Positions 16,866 to 25,766 of a DNA stretch of 64,000 nt are shown here, one piece after another; the stretch's first letter is position 1; each line of letters opens with the position of its first letter. The position numbers and the translations under genes were made by a program. The DNA is from Polyangium sp. 6x1 (GTDB lineage: Bacteria; Myxococcota_A; Polyangia; Polyangiales; Polyangiaceae). The DNA is taken from the NCBI RefSeq assembly GCF_029946515.1, contig NZ_JARZHH010000004.1:1-64000 (forward strand). The letters are read 5' to 3'. The notes under the pieces are model-generated. The model was not told the DNA's origin. It saw only the letters and a program-made list of their open reading frames with translations, and searched no databases.

Positions 16866-17432
16866 ATGTCGCGTCTCACGGTCATCACCCTCCTCAGCAC
16901 CACGCTCGCTGCGCTCTCGATCGGTTGTGGTTCGGATCCCGTCGCCGCGCCGAGCACGGCCGCCGCGGTCGCCACGCCGAACCCCGCGGCCGCGGCGGCG
17001 CCGCAGGTCGCGAGCACGCAAGCCGCGTCCGTGAAGAAGGACAGGGCCACGCCCACCGCCGGTTCGGTGCACATCGAGGATCGCATCGTGAAGGCGTGCG
17101 GCGACATCCCGCGCGCGCGCTTCGCGTTCGACTCGACCGAGATCGAGCCGGAGGCGACGAAGGCGCTCGATGCGCTCGCTCGTTGCTTCACGACGGGCCC
17201 GCTCGCCGGCAAGGGAATGAAGCTCGTGGGCCACGCCGATCCGCGCGGCGAGACCGAATACAACTTCGGCCTCGGCCAGAAGCGCGCCGGGACCGTGGCG
17301 GACTTCCTGGGCAAGAAGGGGCTCGAAAAGTCGCGCGTGGAGACGTCGTCGCGCGGGGAAATCGAGGCGATCGGGGTCGACGAGGAAGGCTGGGCCCAGG
17401 ATCGCAAGGTCGACGTGTATCTCGCCGACTGA
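16866..17432 (+). CDS. pal: Pal-like OmpA-domain lipoprotein
   Basis: The 188-residue product has a lipoprotein signal ending LSIGC (Cys21), an Ala/Pro linker (about 24-60) and a C-terminal OmpA/Pal peptidoglycan-binding domain. RFAFDSTEIEPEATKALDALA contains the first strand and GHADPRGETEYNFGLGQKRA is the classic TD/AxxG-E-YN-LS-RA motif, with a further DRKVDV at the end. It probably anchors the outer membrane to peptidoglycan as the Pal of the downstream Tol genes, 9 bp away. In most proteobacteria pal is the last gene; here it is first, which is unusual. Confidence 0.85.
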   Translation: MSRLTVITLLSTTLAALSIGCGSDPVAAPSTAAAVATPNPAAAAAPQVASTQAASVKKDRATPTAGSVHIEDRIVKACGDIPRARFAFDSTEIEPEATKALDALARCFTTGPLAGKGMKLVGHADPRGETEYNFGLGQKRAGTVADFLGKKGLEKSRVETSSRGEIEAIGVDEEGWAQDRKVDVYLAD

Positions 17433-17441
17433 GGAAATACC

Positions 17442-18122
17442 ATGATCGATACGCCGATCGAATCTGCCGCGGCGCCGATCCGTCTGGATCCGGTCTCGCT
17501 CATCCTGCATTCGTCCGGGCCCGTGTTCGTCGTGGTCTGGCTGCTCGTGGCCGCGGCGGTCATGGTCTGGATCATCGCGCTCCTGAAGGCGCTGCAGCTC
17601 GGCCGGCTGAGCCGGGCGGAGCGGCGCTTCGAGCAGGAGGCGAAGCACGCATTGTCGGCCGACGCGCTGTTCGCCGCCGCGAGCCGGTATGCAGACGCGC
17701 CGGGCGCCGTGGTCGTGCTCGAGCTCGGGAAACGCGCGGGGAGCCCGAAATTGCTCGATTCCGTGGCGAAGCGCGCGCTCGTCGATCAGGAGCAGCGGGC
17801 CGGGTCGCTGATGTCGTCGCTCTCCACGATCGCCGCCGCCGCGCCGTTCGTCGGGCTGTTTGGCACGGTGTACGGGATCATGGATGCGTTCTTGCGGATC
17901 GGGCAGGCGAAGAGCGCGAGCTTGCCCGTCGTGGCGCCGGCGATCGGCGAGGCGCTGATCGCGACGGCGATCGGGCTCGCGGCGGCCATTCCGGCGGTCG
18001 TGGCGTACAACGCGCTGAACAAGCGGATCGACGCGCTTTTGTCGGCGATCGAGGCGGCGAGCGATGGCTGGGTGGCGCTCGTCTCCGAGGTGCCGGCGAC
18101 GCTGCCGAAGCAGGGCTCCTGA
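17442..18122 (+). CDS. tolQ: TolQ/ExbB/MotA-type proton channel subunit
   Basis: The 226-residue inner-membrane protein has three hydrophobic segments: [21 protein letters not shown] (about 25-45), [19 protein letters not shown] (about 128-146) and [24 protein letters not shown] (about 168-190). [10 protein letters not shown] and [17 protein letters not shown] are hallmark sequences of the family. It sits between pal and tolR, so TolQ is preferred over ExbB. The complex with TolR uses the proton gradient to energise outer-membrane constriction or import. Confidence 0.9.
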   Translation: MIDTPIESAAAPIRLDPVSLILHSSGPVFVVVWLLVAAAVMVWIIALLKALQLGRLSRAERRFEQEAKHALSADALFAAASRYADAPGAVVVLELGKRAGSPKLLDSVAKRALVDQEQRAGSLMSSLSTIAAAAPFVGLFGTVYGIMDAFLRIGQAKSASLPVVAPAIGEALIATAIGLAAAIPAVVAYNALNKRIDALLSAIEAASDGWVALVSEVPATLPKQGS

Positions 18123-18123
18123 A

Positions 18124-18564
18124 ATGGGCATGTCGACCGGCGGATCGAGGCGGGGCAGGGGAAAAGGGTTCGGCGATATCAACGTCACGCCGCTCGTCGA
18201 CGTGATGCTGGTCCTGCTCGTGGTGTTCATGGTGACGGCGCCGCTGCTCGCGTCGGGCCTGCGGGTCGAATTGCCGCAGGTCGAGGCGACGGAGGCGCCC
18301 GTCAAGGACACGAAGCTCGTCGTGACGGTGACCAAGGAGGAAAAAATCCTCTTTGGTGAGGACGACGTGACGACGAGCGTGGAAGACGTGCTCGCGACGA
18401 ACCCGCGGGTGCAAAAAGAAAAAGAGCTCTACATCCGCGCGGACAAGGACGCGCGGTATGCCGCGGTGGCGCGCGTGGTCGCGGCGGCGCGCTCGGCGGG
18501 CGTTCTGGGGCTGAATTTGCTGGTCGAGCCGGAGCCGGACGAGGCGCGGGAGGCGGTCCGGTGA
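18124..18564 (+). CDS. tolR: TolR/ExbD family protein
   Basis: The 146-residue protein has one N-terminal membrane anchor (TPLVDVMLVLLVVFMVTAPLL) preceded by the family sequence GFGDINVTPLVDVMLVLLV. The Asp in this segment is the proton-pathway residue. The periplasmic domain ends with LYIRADKDARYAAVARVVAAAR, a typical ExbD/TolR helix. The start lies one base after the tolQ stop, so the genes are coupled. A second ATG two codons later is equally possible. Confidence 0.9.
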   Translation: MGMSTGGSRRGRGKGFGDINVTPLVDVMLVLLVVFMVTAPLLASGLRVELPQVEATEAPVKDTKLVVTVTKEEKILFGEDDVTTSVEDVLATNPRVQKEKELYIRADKDARYAAVARVVAAARSAGVLGLNLLVEPEPDEAREAVR

Positions 18565-19394
18565 GCACGGACGCGGCGTCGTCCACGAAGAGCGATTTTC
18601 GGGTGCACGAAATCGTGCTCGCCGTGATCTGCGCCGTGGGGTTGCAGGGCGGGGCGCTTTTGCTGCTGCGCGCGGCGGACCTCGAGAGGCCGGCGCAGGC
18701 GCCGGAGATCGACAAGGGGCCGAGCGTGCCCGTGAAGGTGGTGCCCGTGCTCGATCTCGACGCGGCGCCGGCCTTGAAGCTCGGCGGCAAACGAGATCCG
18801 GCGAAGCTGCCGGATCGGTGGCTGAAGCCTCGCGCGAAGCGCCGCGTCGAGGAAAAAGCGTTTGTCTCGACGAAGGCGGAGAAGACCGAGGAGGCCATTC
18901 CGCCGAAGGAAATCGAGGTGGCCGAGGCGAAGACGCCGGTGCCGCCGCCCGAGGCCGAAGTCGCGAAGTCGGTCGAGACGCCGATCGAGGAGCCCGCGAA
19001 GGTCGAGCCCCCGCCGAACGTGGACGAAAAAGGCCACGAGGACGGCGTGAAGGGCGGGACGGAGATGGATCCGCTGAAGGCGCGGGCCGTGGACATCTAC
19101 CGGGAGAAGATCCGGGGCTGGTTCAGCCGCAGGTTCCGCGTCTCGGGGTCGGGTTTGTCGCCCGACGACATCACGAAGTTTCGTGTCGCCGCGACGGTGA
19201 CGCTGTCGGGTGGTCGATCCGTCGCGAGCTTTTCGATCGTTTCGAGCGGTCAGGCCGCGTTCGACGCCGCGGCGCGCGCCGCGCTGGAGGGCGCCAAGGG
19301 CGAGGAATTGCCGCCGCCGCCCGAGAATTACCCGGACATCGTCCAGAGCCAGATTTCGCTCACCTTCACCTGCACGCCGGAGCGATGCGATTGA
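18561..19394 (+). CDS. TolA/TonB-like periplasm-spanning protein
   Basis: The 277-residue protein starts with GTG overlapping the tolR stop. It has an N-terminal membrane anchor (HEIVLAVICAVGLQGGALLLL), a long charged Pro/Lys/Glu linker (about 75-160), and a C-terminal alpha/beta domain with the TonB/TolA pattern (YREKIRGWFSRRFRV, KFRVAATVTLSGGRSVASFSI, SGQAAFDAAARAAL). Position between tolR and tolB suggests the TolA role: bridging the inner membrane motor to Pal/TolB. The C-terminal domain looks more TonB_C-like than E. coli TolA, as is usual in this group. Confidence 0.83.
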   Translation: MSTDAASSTKSDFRVHEIVLAVICAVGLQGGALLLLRAADLERPAQAPEIDKGPSVPVKVVPVLDLDAAPALKLGGKRDPAKLPDRWLKPRAKRRVEEKAFVSTKAEKTEEAIPPKEIEVAEAKTPVPPPEAEVAKSVETPIEEPAKVEPPPNVDEKGHEDGVKGGTEMDPLKARAVDIYREKIRGWFSRRFRVSGSGLSPDDITKFRVAATVTLSGGRSVASFSIVSSGQAAFDAAARAALEGAKGEELPPPPENYPDIVQSQISLTFTCTPERCD

Positions 19395-20722
19395 AGAAGT
19401 TCCTTTTGGCCTTCGCCGCCCTCTCGTCCCTCTCGGTCGTCGCGTCCCAGGGCACGCGCGCGGAGGAGCCCGCGCCCGCGGATGTGCCGCCGTCGCCGGA
19501 GGATCTGCTCGGCAATATCGTGGTGGTCGCGGGGGCGACGCGGCCCTTGCCGCGGATCGCGGTCCTGCCCTCGTCGAGCTGGGACGAGGAGGACGTGATC
19601 ATGCGGAGCGTGGCGCGGCGTGATCTCGAGCTTTCGGGCGAATTCGAGGTGCTCACGGACGACGACGCGCCGGAGGAGGCGTGGGGCGCGGAGTCGCTCG
19701 ATGTCTCGATCTGGGCGAAAAAGAAGGTCGAGGCGCTCGTGGAGGCGCGCGCGCGGCCCGTGCCGGGGCAGGGCAAGGTGGAGCTCAGGGCCCGGGTGTA
19801 TTTCGTGCGTCACGGGGCGGCGGCCGTCTTCGACAAACGGTTTTTGATTCCGGCGTCGGATCTGCGCGAAGAGGCGCACCGGATCTCGGATCTCGTGATC
19901 GGGGCGTTGACGGGGCAAAATGGCGGGTTCGCCAGCCGGATGACGTTCGTCGCGGGGGTGGGCAAGCTCAGGCGCGTGTTCACGGTCGACGCAGATGGGC
20001 ACGATCCGAAGCCGGTCTCGCCGACGGAGGAGATCGCGATGGCGCCGGCGTTCGGCAAAGGCGACGAGCTTTTCTGGGCGTCGAGCGCGCAGAATGGAGA
20101 ATACAGGATCCGGACGGCGAGCGGGCGGGCGGTGGAGCTGCCCGTCAAGGGCTCGGTGTACGGGCTCGCGTTCTCGCGCGACAGGTCGCGCGTTGCCGTG
20201 TCGATCGCGGACGGGGGCACGATCAAGATGTTCGTGGGCCCGGATTTCGCGAGCCTCTCGCCCGCGAGCGAGGTGGGCATGGCCCTCCGGCCGACGTTCA
20301 CCCCGAGCGGCAAGCTCGCCTATTCCGGCGAGGGGCGGTTCGGGCAACGAATCTACGTGGAAGACAAACCCATCTCGCCGGATGGGCTGTTCGCGTCGGC
20401 GCCGACGTTCTGCAATCACCCGGACGGGGTGCGGGCGGTCTTCGCGGTGGGGGTCGGCAAAGACACGGACCTCGTGTCGACGGACGAGCGCGGGCGAGGA
20501 ATGGTGCGGCTGACGCAGGGGCAAGGGCGCAATGGATATCCGGCGTGCAGCCCCGACGGGAGGCTCGTGGCCTTTTTCTCGACGCGGACGTCGGGCGAAG
20601 GGCCGGGGCTTTACGTGATGCGGCTCGACGGCGGTCGGCCCAAGCGGATCTCGACACTCGTCGGAGATTCGTTACGATGGGATCCGCTGCCGCCCGGGCG
20701 CGGGGTGGAGCTTTCCAACTGA
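19385..20722 (+). CDS. tolB: TolB-like periplasmic beta-propeller protein
   Basis: The 445-residue product has a signal peptide (MRLKKFLLAFAALSSLSVVA, cleavage near residue 26), an alpha/beta N-domain (about 45-170) resembling TolB (RIAVLPSSSWDEEDVIMRSVARRDLELSGEF) and a C-terminal propeller with WD40-like TolB repeats (GKDTDLVSTDERGRGMVRLTQ, NGYPACSPDGRLVAFFSTR). The order N-domain plus PD40-type propeller is diagnostic. Its ATG overlaps the previous stop by 10 bp. It completes the operon's Tol set. Confidence 0.85.
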   Translation: MRLKKFLLAFAALSSLSVVASQGTRAEEPAPADVPPSPEDLLGNIVVVAGATRPLPRIAVLPSSSWDEEDVIMRSVARRDLELSGEFEVLTDDDAPEEAWGAESLDVSIWAKKKVEALVEARARPVPGQGKVELRARVYFVRHGAAAVFDKRFLIPASDLREEAHRISDLVIGALTGQNGGFASRMTFVAGVGKLRRVFTVDADGHDPKPVSPTEEIAMAPAFGKGDELFWASSAQNGEYRIRTASGRAVELPVKGSVYGLAFSRDRSRVAVSIADGGTIKMFVGPDFASLSPASEVGMALRPTFTPSGKLAYSGEGRFGQRIYVEDKPISPDGLFASAPTFCNHPDGVRAVFAVGVGKDTDLVSTDERGRGMVRLTQGQGRNGYPACSPDGRLVAFFSTRTSGEGPGLYVMRLDGGRPKRISTLVGDSLRWDPLPPGRGVELSN

Positions 20723-20733
20723 CGAGCACGGTC

Positions 20734-21549
20734 GTGATCACCATCCCGATACCGCCGGAAGGGACGGCGGAGCGCTGGGCGTACGATTACGTGACGAGCG
20801 AGGAGCTCGCGCACAAGCTCGCCCCGCCGCCCGTGCCCGCGGGATGGGAAGAAGACGCGCCCGCGCGGCGGATCGAGCGGCCGGGGAGGCCGAGCTCGCT
20901 CGAGATTGCGAAACGGGCGCACAAGTCGCCGGGGCCGGACGCGATCCGGGATCCGGCGCGACGGGCGCAGCTCGTGCACACGTTCCTGCATCACGAATTG
21001 CAGGCCGCCGAGCTGATGGCCTGGGCGCTGCTCGCGTTTCCCGAGGCGCCAAGGGCGTTCAAGAAGGGGCTTCTCCGTATTGCCGGGGACGAGATCCGGC
21101 ACATGGCGATGTACGCGCAGTACATGGAGGGGCTCGGTCACGCATTCGGGGCGTTTCCGGTGCGGGATTGGTTCTGGGAGCGGGTGCCACGGTCGAAGTC
21201 GCCGGCGCATTTCGCGGCCGTGATGGGGATGGGGCTCGAAGGGGGCAACCTCGACCACACGGCGCGGTTCGCAGGGCGATTTCGCGCGATCGGGGACGAG
21301 GAGGGGGCGCGCATTCAGGAGATCGTCTGCGCCGAGGAGGTGCCGCATGTGCGGTTCGGCGTGCGGTGGTTCCGGCGGTTTACCGAAGGGCTCGATTTCG
21401 AGGCATGGCGTGCGCATTTGCCGGAGCCGCTTTCGCCGATGGTGATGCGAGGGACGCCATTGAATCGAGAGGATCGGATCCGGGCGGGTTTCCCGGAGCA
21501 ATTTTTGCAGGAACTCGACAAATGGGCCCCCGAACCGCGTGGCTCCTGA
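20734..21549 (+). CDS. DUF455 ferritin-like protein
   Basis: The 271-residue protein belongs to the DUF455 ferritin-like family. Helices carry the metal-binding set TFLHHELQAAELMAWALL, GDEIRHMAMYAQYM, and CAEEVPHVRFGVRWF (E/H pairs). This fits a di-iron or di-manganese four-helix bundle; the reaction is unknown. GTG 20734 lies 11 bp after tolB and starts the conserved part; ATG 20677 in frame would overlap tolB by 46 bp. The next gene starts before this one ends. Confidence 0.8.
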   Translation: MITIPIPPEGTAERWAYDYVTSEELAHKLAPPPVPAGWEEDAPARRIERPGRPSSLEIAKRAHKSPGPDAIRDPARRAQLVHTFLHHELQAAELMAWALLAFPEAPRAFKKGLLRIAGDEIRHMAMYAQYMEGLGHAFGAFPVRDWFWERVPRSKSPAHFAAVMGMGLEGGNLDHTARFAGRFRAIGDEEGARIQEIVCAEEVPHVRFGVRWFRRFTEGLDFEAWRAHLPEPLSPMVMRGTPLNREDRIRAGFPEQFLQELDKWAPEPRGS

Positions 21550-22418
21550 ACCTCGGCGCGGAGGTCGAGCTCGAAGACGCGCGAAGGACGCTCGGGGCTG
21601 AAGCACGGGCGCGGCTGCCGGAGCTCGCGGGGCGGCTCGGGGCATTGGTGCGTCCGGACGATCTCGTGCTGTTTGGCGCGCCAGACGAGGCGCGGCGCGC
21701 GGAAGGGGCCGTGGGAAGGGCGTGGCTCCCGACGCCGCGGGCGCTCGTGGCGCTCGCGCAGGCAGGGGCGCGCGTGCCCGCGGCGCCTTCGTACGAGGTG
21801 CTGCGTCAGGTGAACGATCGGCGATTCTCGCTCGGGCTCGGGGCGACGCTGGCCGGGCAACGCATCGTGACGACGCTCGAGGAGGTGCGCGAGGCGCTCG
21901 CGGCGCCGTCGCCGGGGGGAAACTGGCTTTTGCGCAGGCCGCACGGATTCGCGGGGCGTGGGCGGCGGCGGGCGCGGGAGGACGAGGTGCTCGGCGCGGC
22001 GCGGGCCTGGATTGAAGCGTCGCTCCGCTCGTTCGGCGCGCTCGTGGTGGAGCCGTGGGTCGATCGCGTGGCCGATTTCGGGTGGCACGGGTTCGTGTCG
22101 CGCGAGGGGCGTCTCACGCGCGGCGAGCCGACGTGGCAGGAGACGGCGCCGGACGGGACGTGGCTGTCGACGCGGCCCGCGAAGCCCGGGGACATCGGCC
22201 GGGAGGAGACGGAGCTGTTCGCGCAGGCGGTGGAGCAAGCTGGCGCGGCGCTCGCGGCGGCGGGTTATTTCGGGCCGTTTGGGCTCGACGCGTTCCGCTT
22301 TCGGGACGGGAAGGGGAGCCTCGGGTTCAATCCGCGCTGCGAGATCAACGCGCGGTATTCGATGGGGTGGGGGATCGGAATGGGGGAGCGCCGTCCGGAT
22401 CTGGAGCCGGAGGAGTAG
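21522..22418 (+). CDS. ATP-grasp-like protein of unknown function
   Basis: The 298-residue protein overlaps the DUF455 gene by 28 bp, in another frame. Its central and C-terminal parts have an ATP-grasp look: WLLRRPHGFAGRG (glycine-rich loop), ALVVEPWVDRVADFGWHGF, and near the end FGLDAFRF with GFNPRCEINARYSMGW, where the E-N-RYS pattern could bind magnesium-ATP. Overlap with DUF455 suggests a joint role, for example ATP-dependent ligation with the ferritin-like protein doing redox chemistry. It converges on the thioredoxin-like gene with a 7-bp gap. Confidence 0.7.
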   Translation: MGPRTAWLLNLGAEVELEDARRTLGAEARARLPELAGRLGALVRPDDLVLFGAPDEARRAEGAVGRAWLPTPRALVALAQAGARVPAAPSYEVLRQVNDRRFSLGLGATLAGQRIVTTLEEVREALAAPSPGGNWLLRRPHGFAGRGRRRAREDEVLGAARAWIEASLRSFGALVVEPWVDRVADFGWHGFVSREGRLTRGEPTWQETAPDGTWLSTRPAKPGDIGREETELFAQAVEQAGAALAAAGYFGPFGLDAFRFRDGKGSLGFNPRCEINARYSMGWGIGMGERRPDLEPEE

Positions 22419-22425
22419 GCGCCAT

Positions 22426-23130
22426 TTACATCGGCCGCGCGAGCTTGCGCAGAGCGGCATCCATGCCGCCGAGCAGCGACGCCGGGTCGCTCTCGTCGTA
22501 GAAATGCTGGAACTTGGGGCGCGGCGCGTGGACGTCGGCCATGTGCGCGCCGTCCGGGGCGAGGAAGAACGTGCGCGGGACGTAGGAGCCGTCAGGGGCG
22601 TACCGGTCGCCAATCGCGGACTCGTCGTCGGGGTTCACGCGAATCATCACGAAATCCTTGGCGCGCGCCACGATGCGCGGATCCTGGAAGACGTTCGCGT
22701 AATTGCGGCAATGCGGGCACCAGGACGTGTAGAAGACGAGACAAACCGGCTTGTTCTCGGTCTTGGCCTTCGCCATGCCGGCCTCGTAGCCCTGCCACGC
22801 GATCTGCGCGTCGTTCCAGTTCTCGCCATTCGCCGATTTTCCGGGCGCGGGCGGCGGGGTGGGGGCAGGCGCGGTCGTGACGGCGGGAGGCGTGGTCGTG
22901 GCGGCGGGGGCGGGCTCGGGGCTCACGGCGGCCGTCGGATCTTCCGCCTTGAAGGAGCCGTAGAGCAGGACGCCGAGCATCGCGACGGCGCCGATCGCCG
23001 CGGCGAGGCTGCCCCACGAGCCCTTCGCGGGTGCCTCCTTGCCCTTTTTACGACCCCGGCCCCCGCGTTTCCCTTGATCCTTCGTCACCTGGAAGGTGTA
23101 GCCCCGAAAGGCGCGGAGGTCCACACACAT
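22426..23130 (-). CDS. Membrane-anchored thioredoxin-family protein, CPHC motif
   Basis: The protein has 234 residues. A basic N-terminus is followed by one membrane anchor (SLAAAIGAVAMLGVLLYGSF, about 41-60), an Ala/Pro/Thr linker (about 62-98), and a thioredoxin-fold domain with active-site FYTSWCPHCRNY (Cys138/Cys141). After it comes IVARAKDFVMIRVNPDD and RTFFLAPDG, as in DsbD-gamma/thioredoxin_7 proteins. It probably works as a periplasmic disulfide reductase or oxidase. The start is uncertain: ATG 23130 gives the longest form, GTG 23088 is also possible and would begin VTKDQGKRGG. Confidence 0.8.
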   Translation of the reverse strand: MCVDLRAFRGYTFQVTKDQGKRGGRGRKKGKEAPAKGSWGSLAAAIGAVAMLGVLLYGSFKAEDPTAAVSPEPAPAATTTPPAVTTAPAPTPPPAPGKSANGENWNDAQIAWQGYEAGMAKAKTENKPVCLVFYTSWCPHCRNYANVFQDPRIVARAKDFVMIRVNPDDESAIGDRYAPDGSYVPRTFFLAPDGAHMADVHAPRPKFQHFYDESDPASLLGGMDAALRKLARPM

Positions 23131-23209
23131 CGCGAAGGCGCCGCGAGGGCGAGCGCGTCATTTCGCTCGCCCCCGCGGCCAGATCACGCGCGGGGAAGGT
23201 GGGCGTGGT

Positions 23210-25435
23210 TCACTGCGCGAGGCCGAGGAGGAAGACGTTGTCGGCCGCGCCGCCCGCGAGGGCGCCGCCGCCGAAATTGACGGTTCCGACGAACGAGCCA
23301 GTGACCCAGGGGGCGCCGGAGGCGTCGACGGCGACGGCCTCGCCGCGGTCGTTGTTCGTGCTGCCATAGCCGCGGAGCCAGACCTGCGTGCCCGTGGGGC
23401 TCAGCTTGACGACGAAGATGTCGGACATGCCCGCGGTGGCGATCGTATTGGCGCCGAACCCGACGGCGCTGAAGAATTCGCCCGTGAGAACGACGTTGCC
23501 GAAGGCGTCGGCCGTGATGTCCTTGCCGCGCTGCGCGCTCACGGCGCCGAAGCTCTTGCTCCAGGCGTGATTGCCGTTCGGATCGAACTTCACGACGAAC
23601 CCGTCGTCGGCGGCGACGCTCGTGTAGGTGCCGCCGCCGAGGTCGACCGTGCCCGCATACTGGCCCGTGACGAGGAGGTTGCCGCTCGGATCCGTGGCCA
23701 CCGCGAGGGCGCGCTGATCCGAGGCGTCGCCATAGCGCTGGCTGAAGAGGTGATTGCCCGTGGGGCCGAATTTCGCGAGGAAGATGTCCTCGCCGCCGGC
23801 GCTCACGAGCTGCCCGCCGCCGAAATCGGTCGTGTTTTCCATGGCGCCGACGATGACGACGTTGCCGGCGGCGTCGGTGGCGACGTCGAGGCCTTGCTGG
23901 TTCTGGGCGGTGCCGAATCCCTTGGCCCAGAGCGGGTTGCCCGCGTTGTCCATCTTCGCCACGAATGCGTCGAGGTTGCCGCCGCCCGTGAGCATCGTCG
24001 CGCCCCAGGGGAACGTGCCGGAGAACGCGCCGGTGACGGCGACGTTGCCCGCGTTGTCGACGGCGATGCCCGAGGAGGTCTGCGTGAACGTCGCGCCGAA
24101 TCCCTTGGCGAAGAGCTCGGCCCCGGCGGGGTCGAGCTTCGCCACGAAGAAATCGTCGACGCCCGCGCTCGTGAGGGTCGTGGCGCCGATGGTGATCGCC
24201 GTGGCGAAGTTGCCCGTGACGAACGCATTGCCCTGCGCGTCGACGGCGATGCCCGTGGCGCTCTGATCCCCGGCGCCGCCGTACGCCTTCGACCAGACGT
24301 GGTTGCCCTGCGGGGTGAATTTCGCGACGAACACGTCGATGCCGCCCGCGCTCGTGAGCGTGCCGCCGCCGAAATCGATCGTGCCGGTGAAATTGCCCGC
24401 GACGAGGACGTTGCCCATGGCGTCGACGGCGATCGCGAGCCCCTGCTGGGCACTGGCGTCGCCGAAGGATTTGCTGGCCACGTGCGCGCCGGTGCACGCG
24501 GGCGCCACGCCATTGCAATCGTCGTCGACGGCGGTGGCGCAGTTCTCCAGCGAGGGGAGGATCTCGCCGAGGCAGGGGCCGTACGATTTGCCGTCCGCCG
24601 CGCAGGTCTTGGTGCCGCCCTTGCATTGGCCGACGTTCTCGGTGTTCATCGGGCCCGTGTAGCAATTCGTCGTGGTGCCGGGCATGCAGACGCAGCCAAT
24701 GCTGTCGTCGGGCGTGCCGTCGCAATCCTGGTCGACGCCGTCGCAGGTCTCCATCGCGGGGACGACCTCACCGACGCAGGCGCCCCAGGCGCCGCTCGCG
24801 CACGTCTGGGTGCCGCCGACGCAGATGCCGACGTTCTCGGTGCCCGGCGGGCCCATGTAACAAGGCTGCGTGGTGCCGTCGATGCAATCACAGCCCTCGT
24901 CCGGGGTGCCATTGCAATCGTTGTCCATTCCGTCGCAAATCTCGGGCTGCGGAGCACAGCAGGCGCTCGGCTCGCCGGTGCACTGATACCCTGTTTCGAT
25001 GGCGCACGCGGCGTCGCAGCCGTCGCCGGGCATCGTATTGCCGTCGTCGCAGGCTTCGGCGCCTTTCACGAGGCCGTCGCCGCAGATCGGCGTGCACACG
25101 GAGGGCGCGCCGGTGCAGTCGAACCCAGCCTCGATGGCGCACGCGGCGTCACAGCCGTCGCCCGCCGCCGTATTGCCATCGTCACAGGCCTCCCCCTGGA
25201 CCACGCCGTCGCCGCAGACGTCGGCCGTGCCCCCCGCGCCGCCGGAGCCACCCATGCCGGCCATTCCGCCCGTACCGCCCATCCCGCCCATCCCGCCGGC
25301 CCCGCCCATTCCACCGCTGCCGCTCGAGCTCGAGTTGCCGAGCGGGAGAGGGCCATCGTCGCCGCAACCGGCGGCGCCGGCGAGCGCGACAGCCGAAAGG
25401 AGGAGGACCAGGCTCGTTCGTGTCGTTCCGATCAT
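23210..25435 (-). CDS. Lipoprotein with DUF4215 Cys-rich repeats and beta-propeller repeats
   Basis: The 741-residue secreted lipoprotein has lipobox LAGAAGC, then a Gly/Ser linker (GGMGGAGGMGGMGG-type), then Cys-rich DUF4215 copies (CGDGVVQGEACDDGNT and CGDGLVKGAEACDDGNT), notched MSCRAMM-like Cys modules (CDGMDNDCNGTPDEGC and relatives) and from about residue 360 about seven to eight SBBP beta-propeller repeats with the pattern AVDAMGNVLVAGNFTGTIDFG. Such proteins are abundant outer-surface lipoproteins of Polyangiaceae; ligand unknown. ATG at 25435 is preceded by GGAGAG with good spacing. Recombination between repeats could alter copy number. Confidence 0.85.
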   Translation of the reverse strand: MIGTTRTSLVLLLSAVALAGAAGCGDDGPLPLGNSSSSGSGGMGGAGGMGGMGGTGGMAGMGGSGGAGGTADVCGDGVVQGEACDDGNTAAGDGCDAACAIEAGFDCTGAPSVCTPICGDGLVKGAEACDDGNTMPGDGCDAACAIETGYQCTGEPSACCAPQPEICDGMDNDCNGTPDEGCDCIDGTTQPCYMGPPGTENVGICVGGTQTCASGAWGACVGEVVPAMETCDGVDQDCDGTPDDSIGCVCMPGTTTNCYTGPMNTENVGQCKGGTKTCAADGKSYGPCLGEILPSLENCATAVDDDCNGVAPACTGAHVASKSFGDASAQQGLAIAVDAMGNVLVAGNFTGTIDFGGGTLTSAGGIDVFVAKFTPQGNHVWSKAYGGAGDQSATGIAVDAQGNAFVTGNFATAITIGATTLTSAGVDDFFVAKLDPAGAELFAKGFGATFTQTSSGIAVDNAGNVAVTGAFSGTFPWGATMLTGGGNLDAFVAKMDNAGNPLWAKGFGTAQNQQGLDVATDAAGNVVIVGAMENTTDFGGGQLVSAGGEDIFLAKFGPTGNHLFSQRYGDASDQRALAVATDPSGNLLVTGQYAGTVDLGGGTYTSVAADDGFVVKFDPNGNHAWSKSFGAVSAQRGKDITADAFGNVVLTGEFFSAVGFGANTIATAGMSDIFVVKLSPTGTQVWLRGYGSTNNDRGEAVAVDASGAPWVTGSFVGTVNFGGGALAGGAADNVFLLGLAQ

Positions 25436-25766
25436 GAAGTTCTCTCCGAAGAATGTTGTCGTCCGATCCAGAGACGCCCAAGAGAGCGTCTCGCAGCGGA
25501 TGCATCCACGATGCGGGACACCGACGAAAGGCGAGCGGTAAAAGAGCGACGGCGTCGATCGACGCGTCCGAGCTTCGGCCCCGTGATCCACGGAGTGTGA
25601 GGTGGATCGGGTAGGCGCTGCACATGTCCCCGGACAGACCCGAAGTGTCGATCGGTTGGCGCATGCGCGTGGTCACGAGCCCGCTCGGTCGACGAGAGAT
25701 CGGCGGAGGAGCACGCACCCGCCCTTTCAAACCCCTAACGGGTCGTGTATCGTCTCCCACGCCGCC
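25436..25766. other. 331-bp divergent intergenic region with palindromes
   Basis: No gene seen. It separates two divergent genes, the propeller lipoprotein and the DUF309 protein, so both promoters must be here. It contains a perfect palindrome GCGTCGATCGACGC (25552-25565) and an imperfect TGTCC-CC-GGACA (25625-25636). These may be operators; in a GC-rich genome palindromes of this length can occur by chance. Confidence 0.4.

Noticed and set aside
23567-25600. 677-codon frame on the plus strand opposite the propeller lipoprotein
   Set aside because: Composition is antisense of DUF4215/SBBP repeats, no start signal, no recognisable domain.
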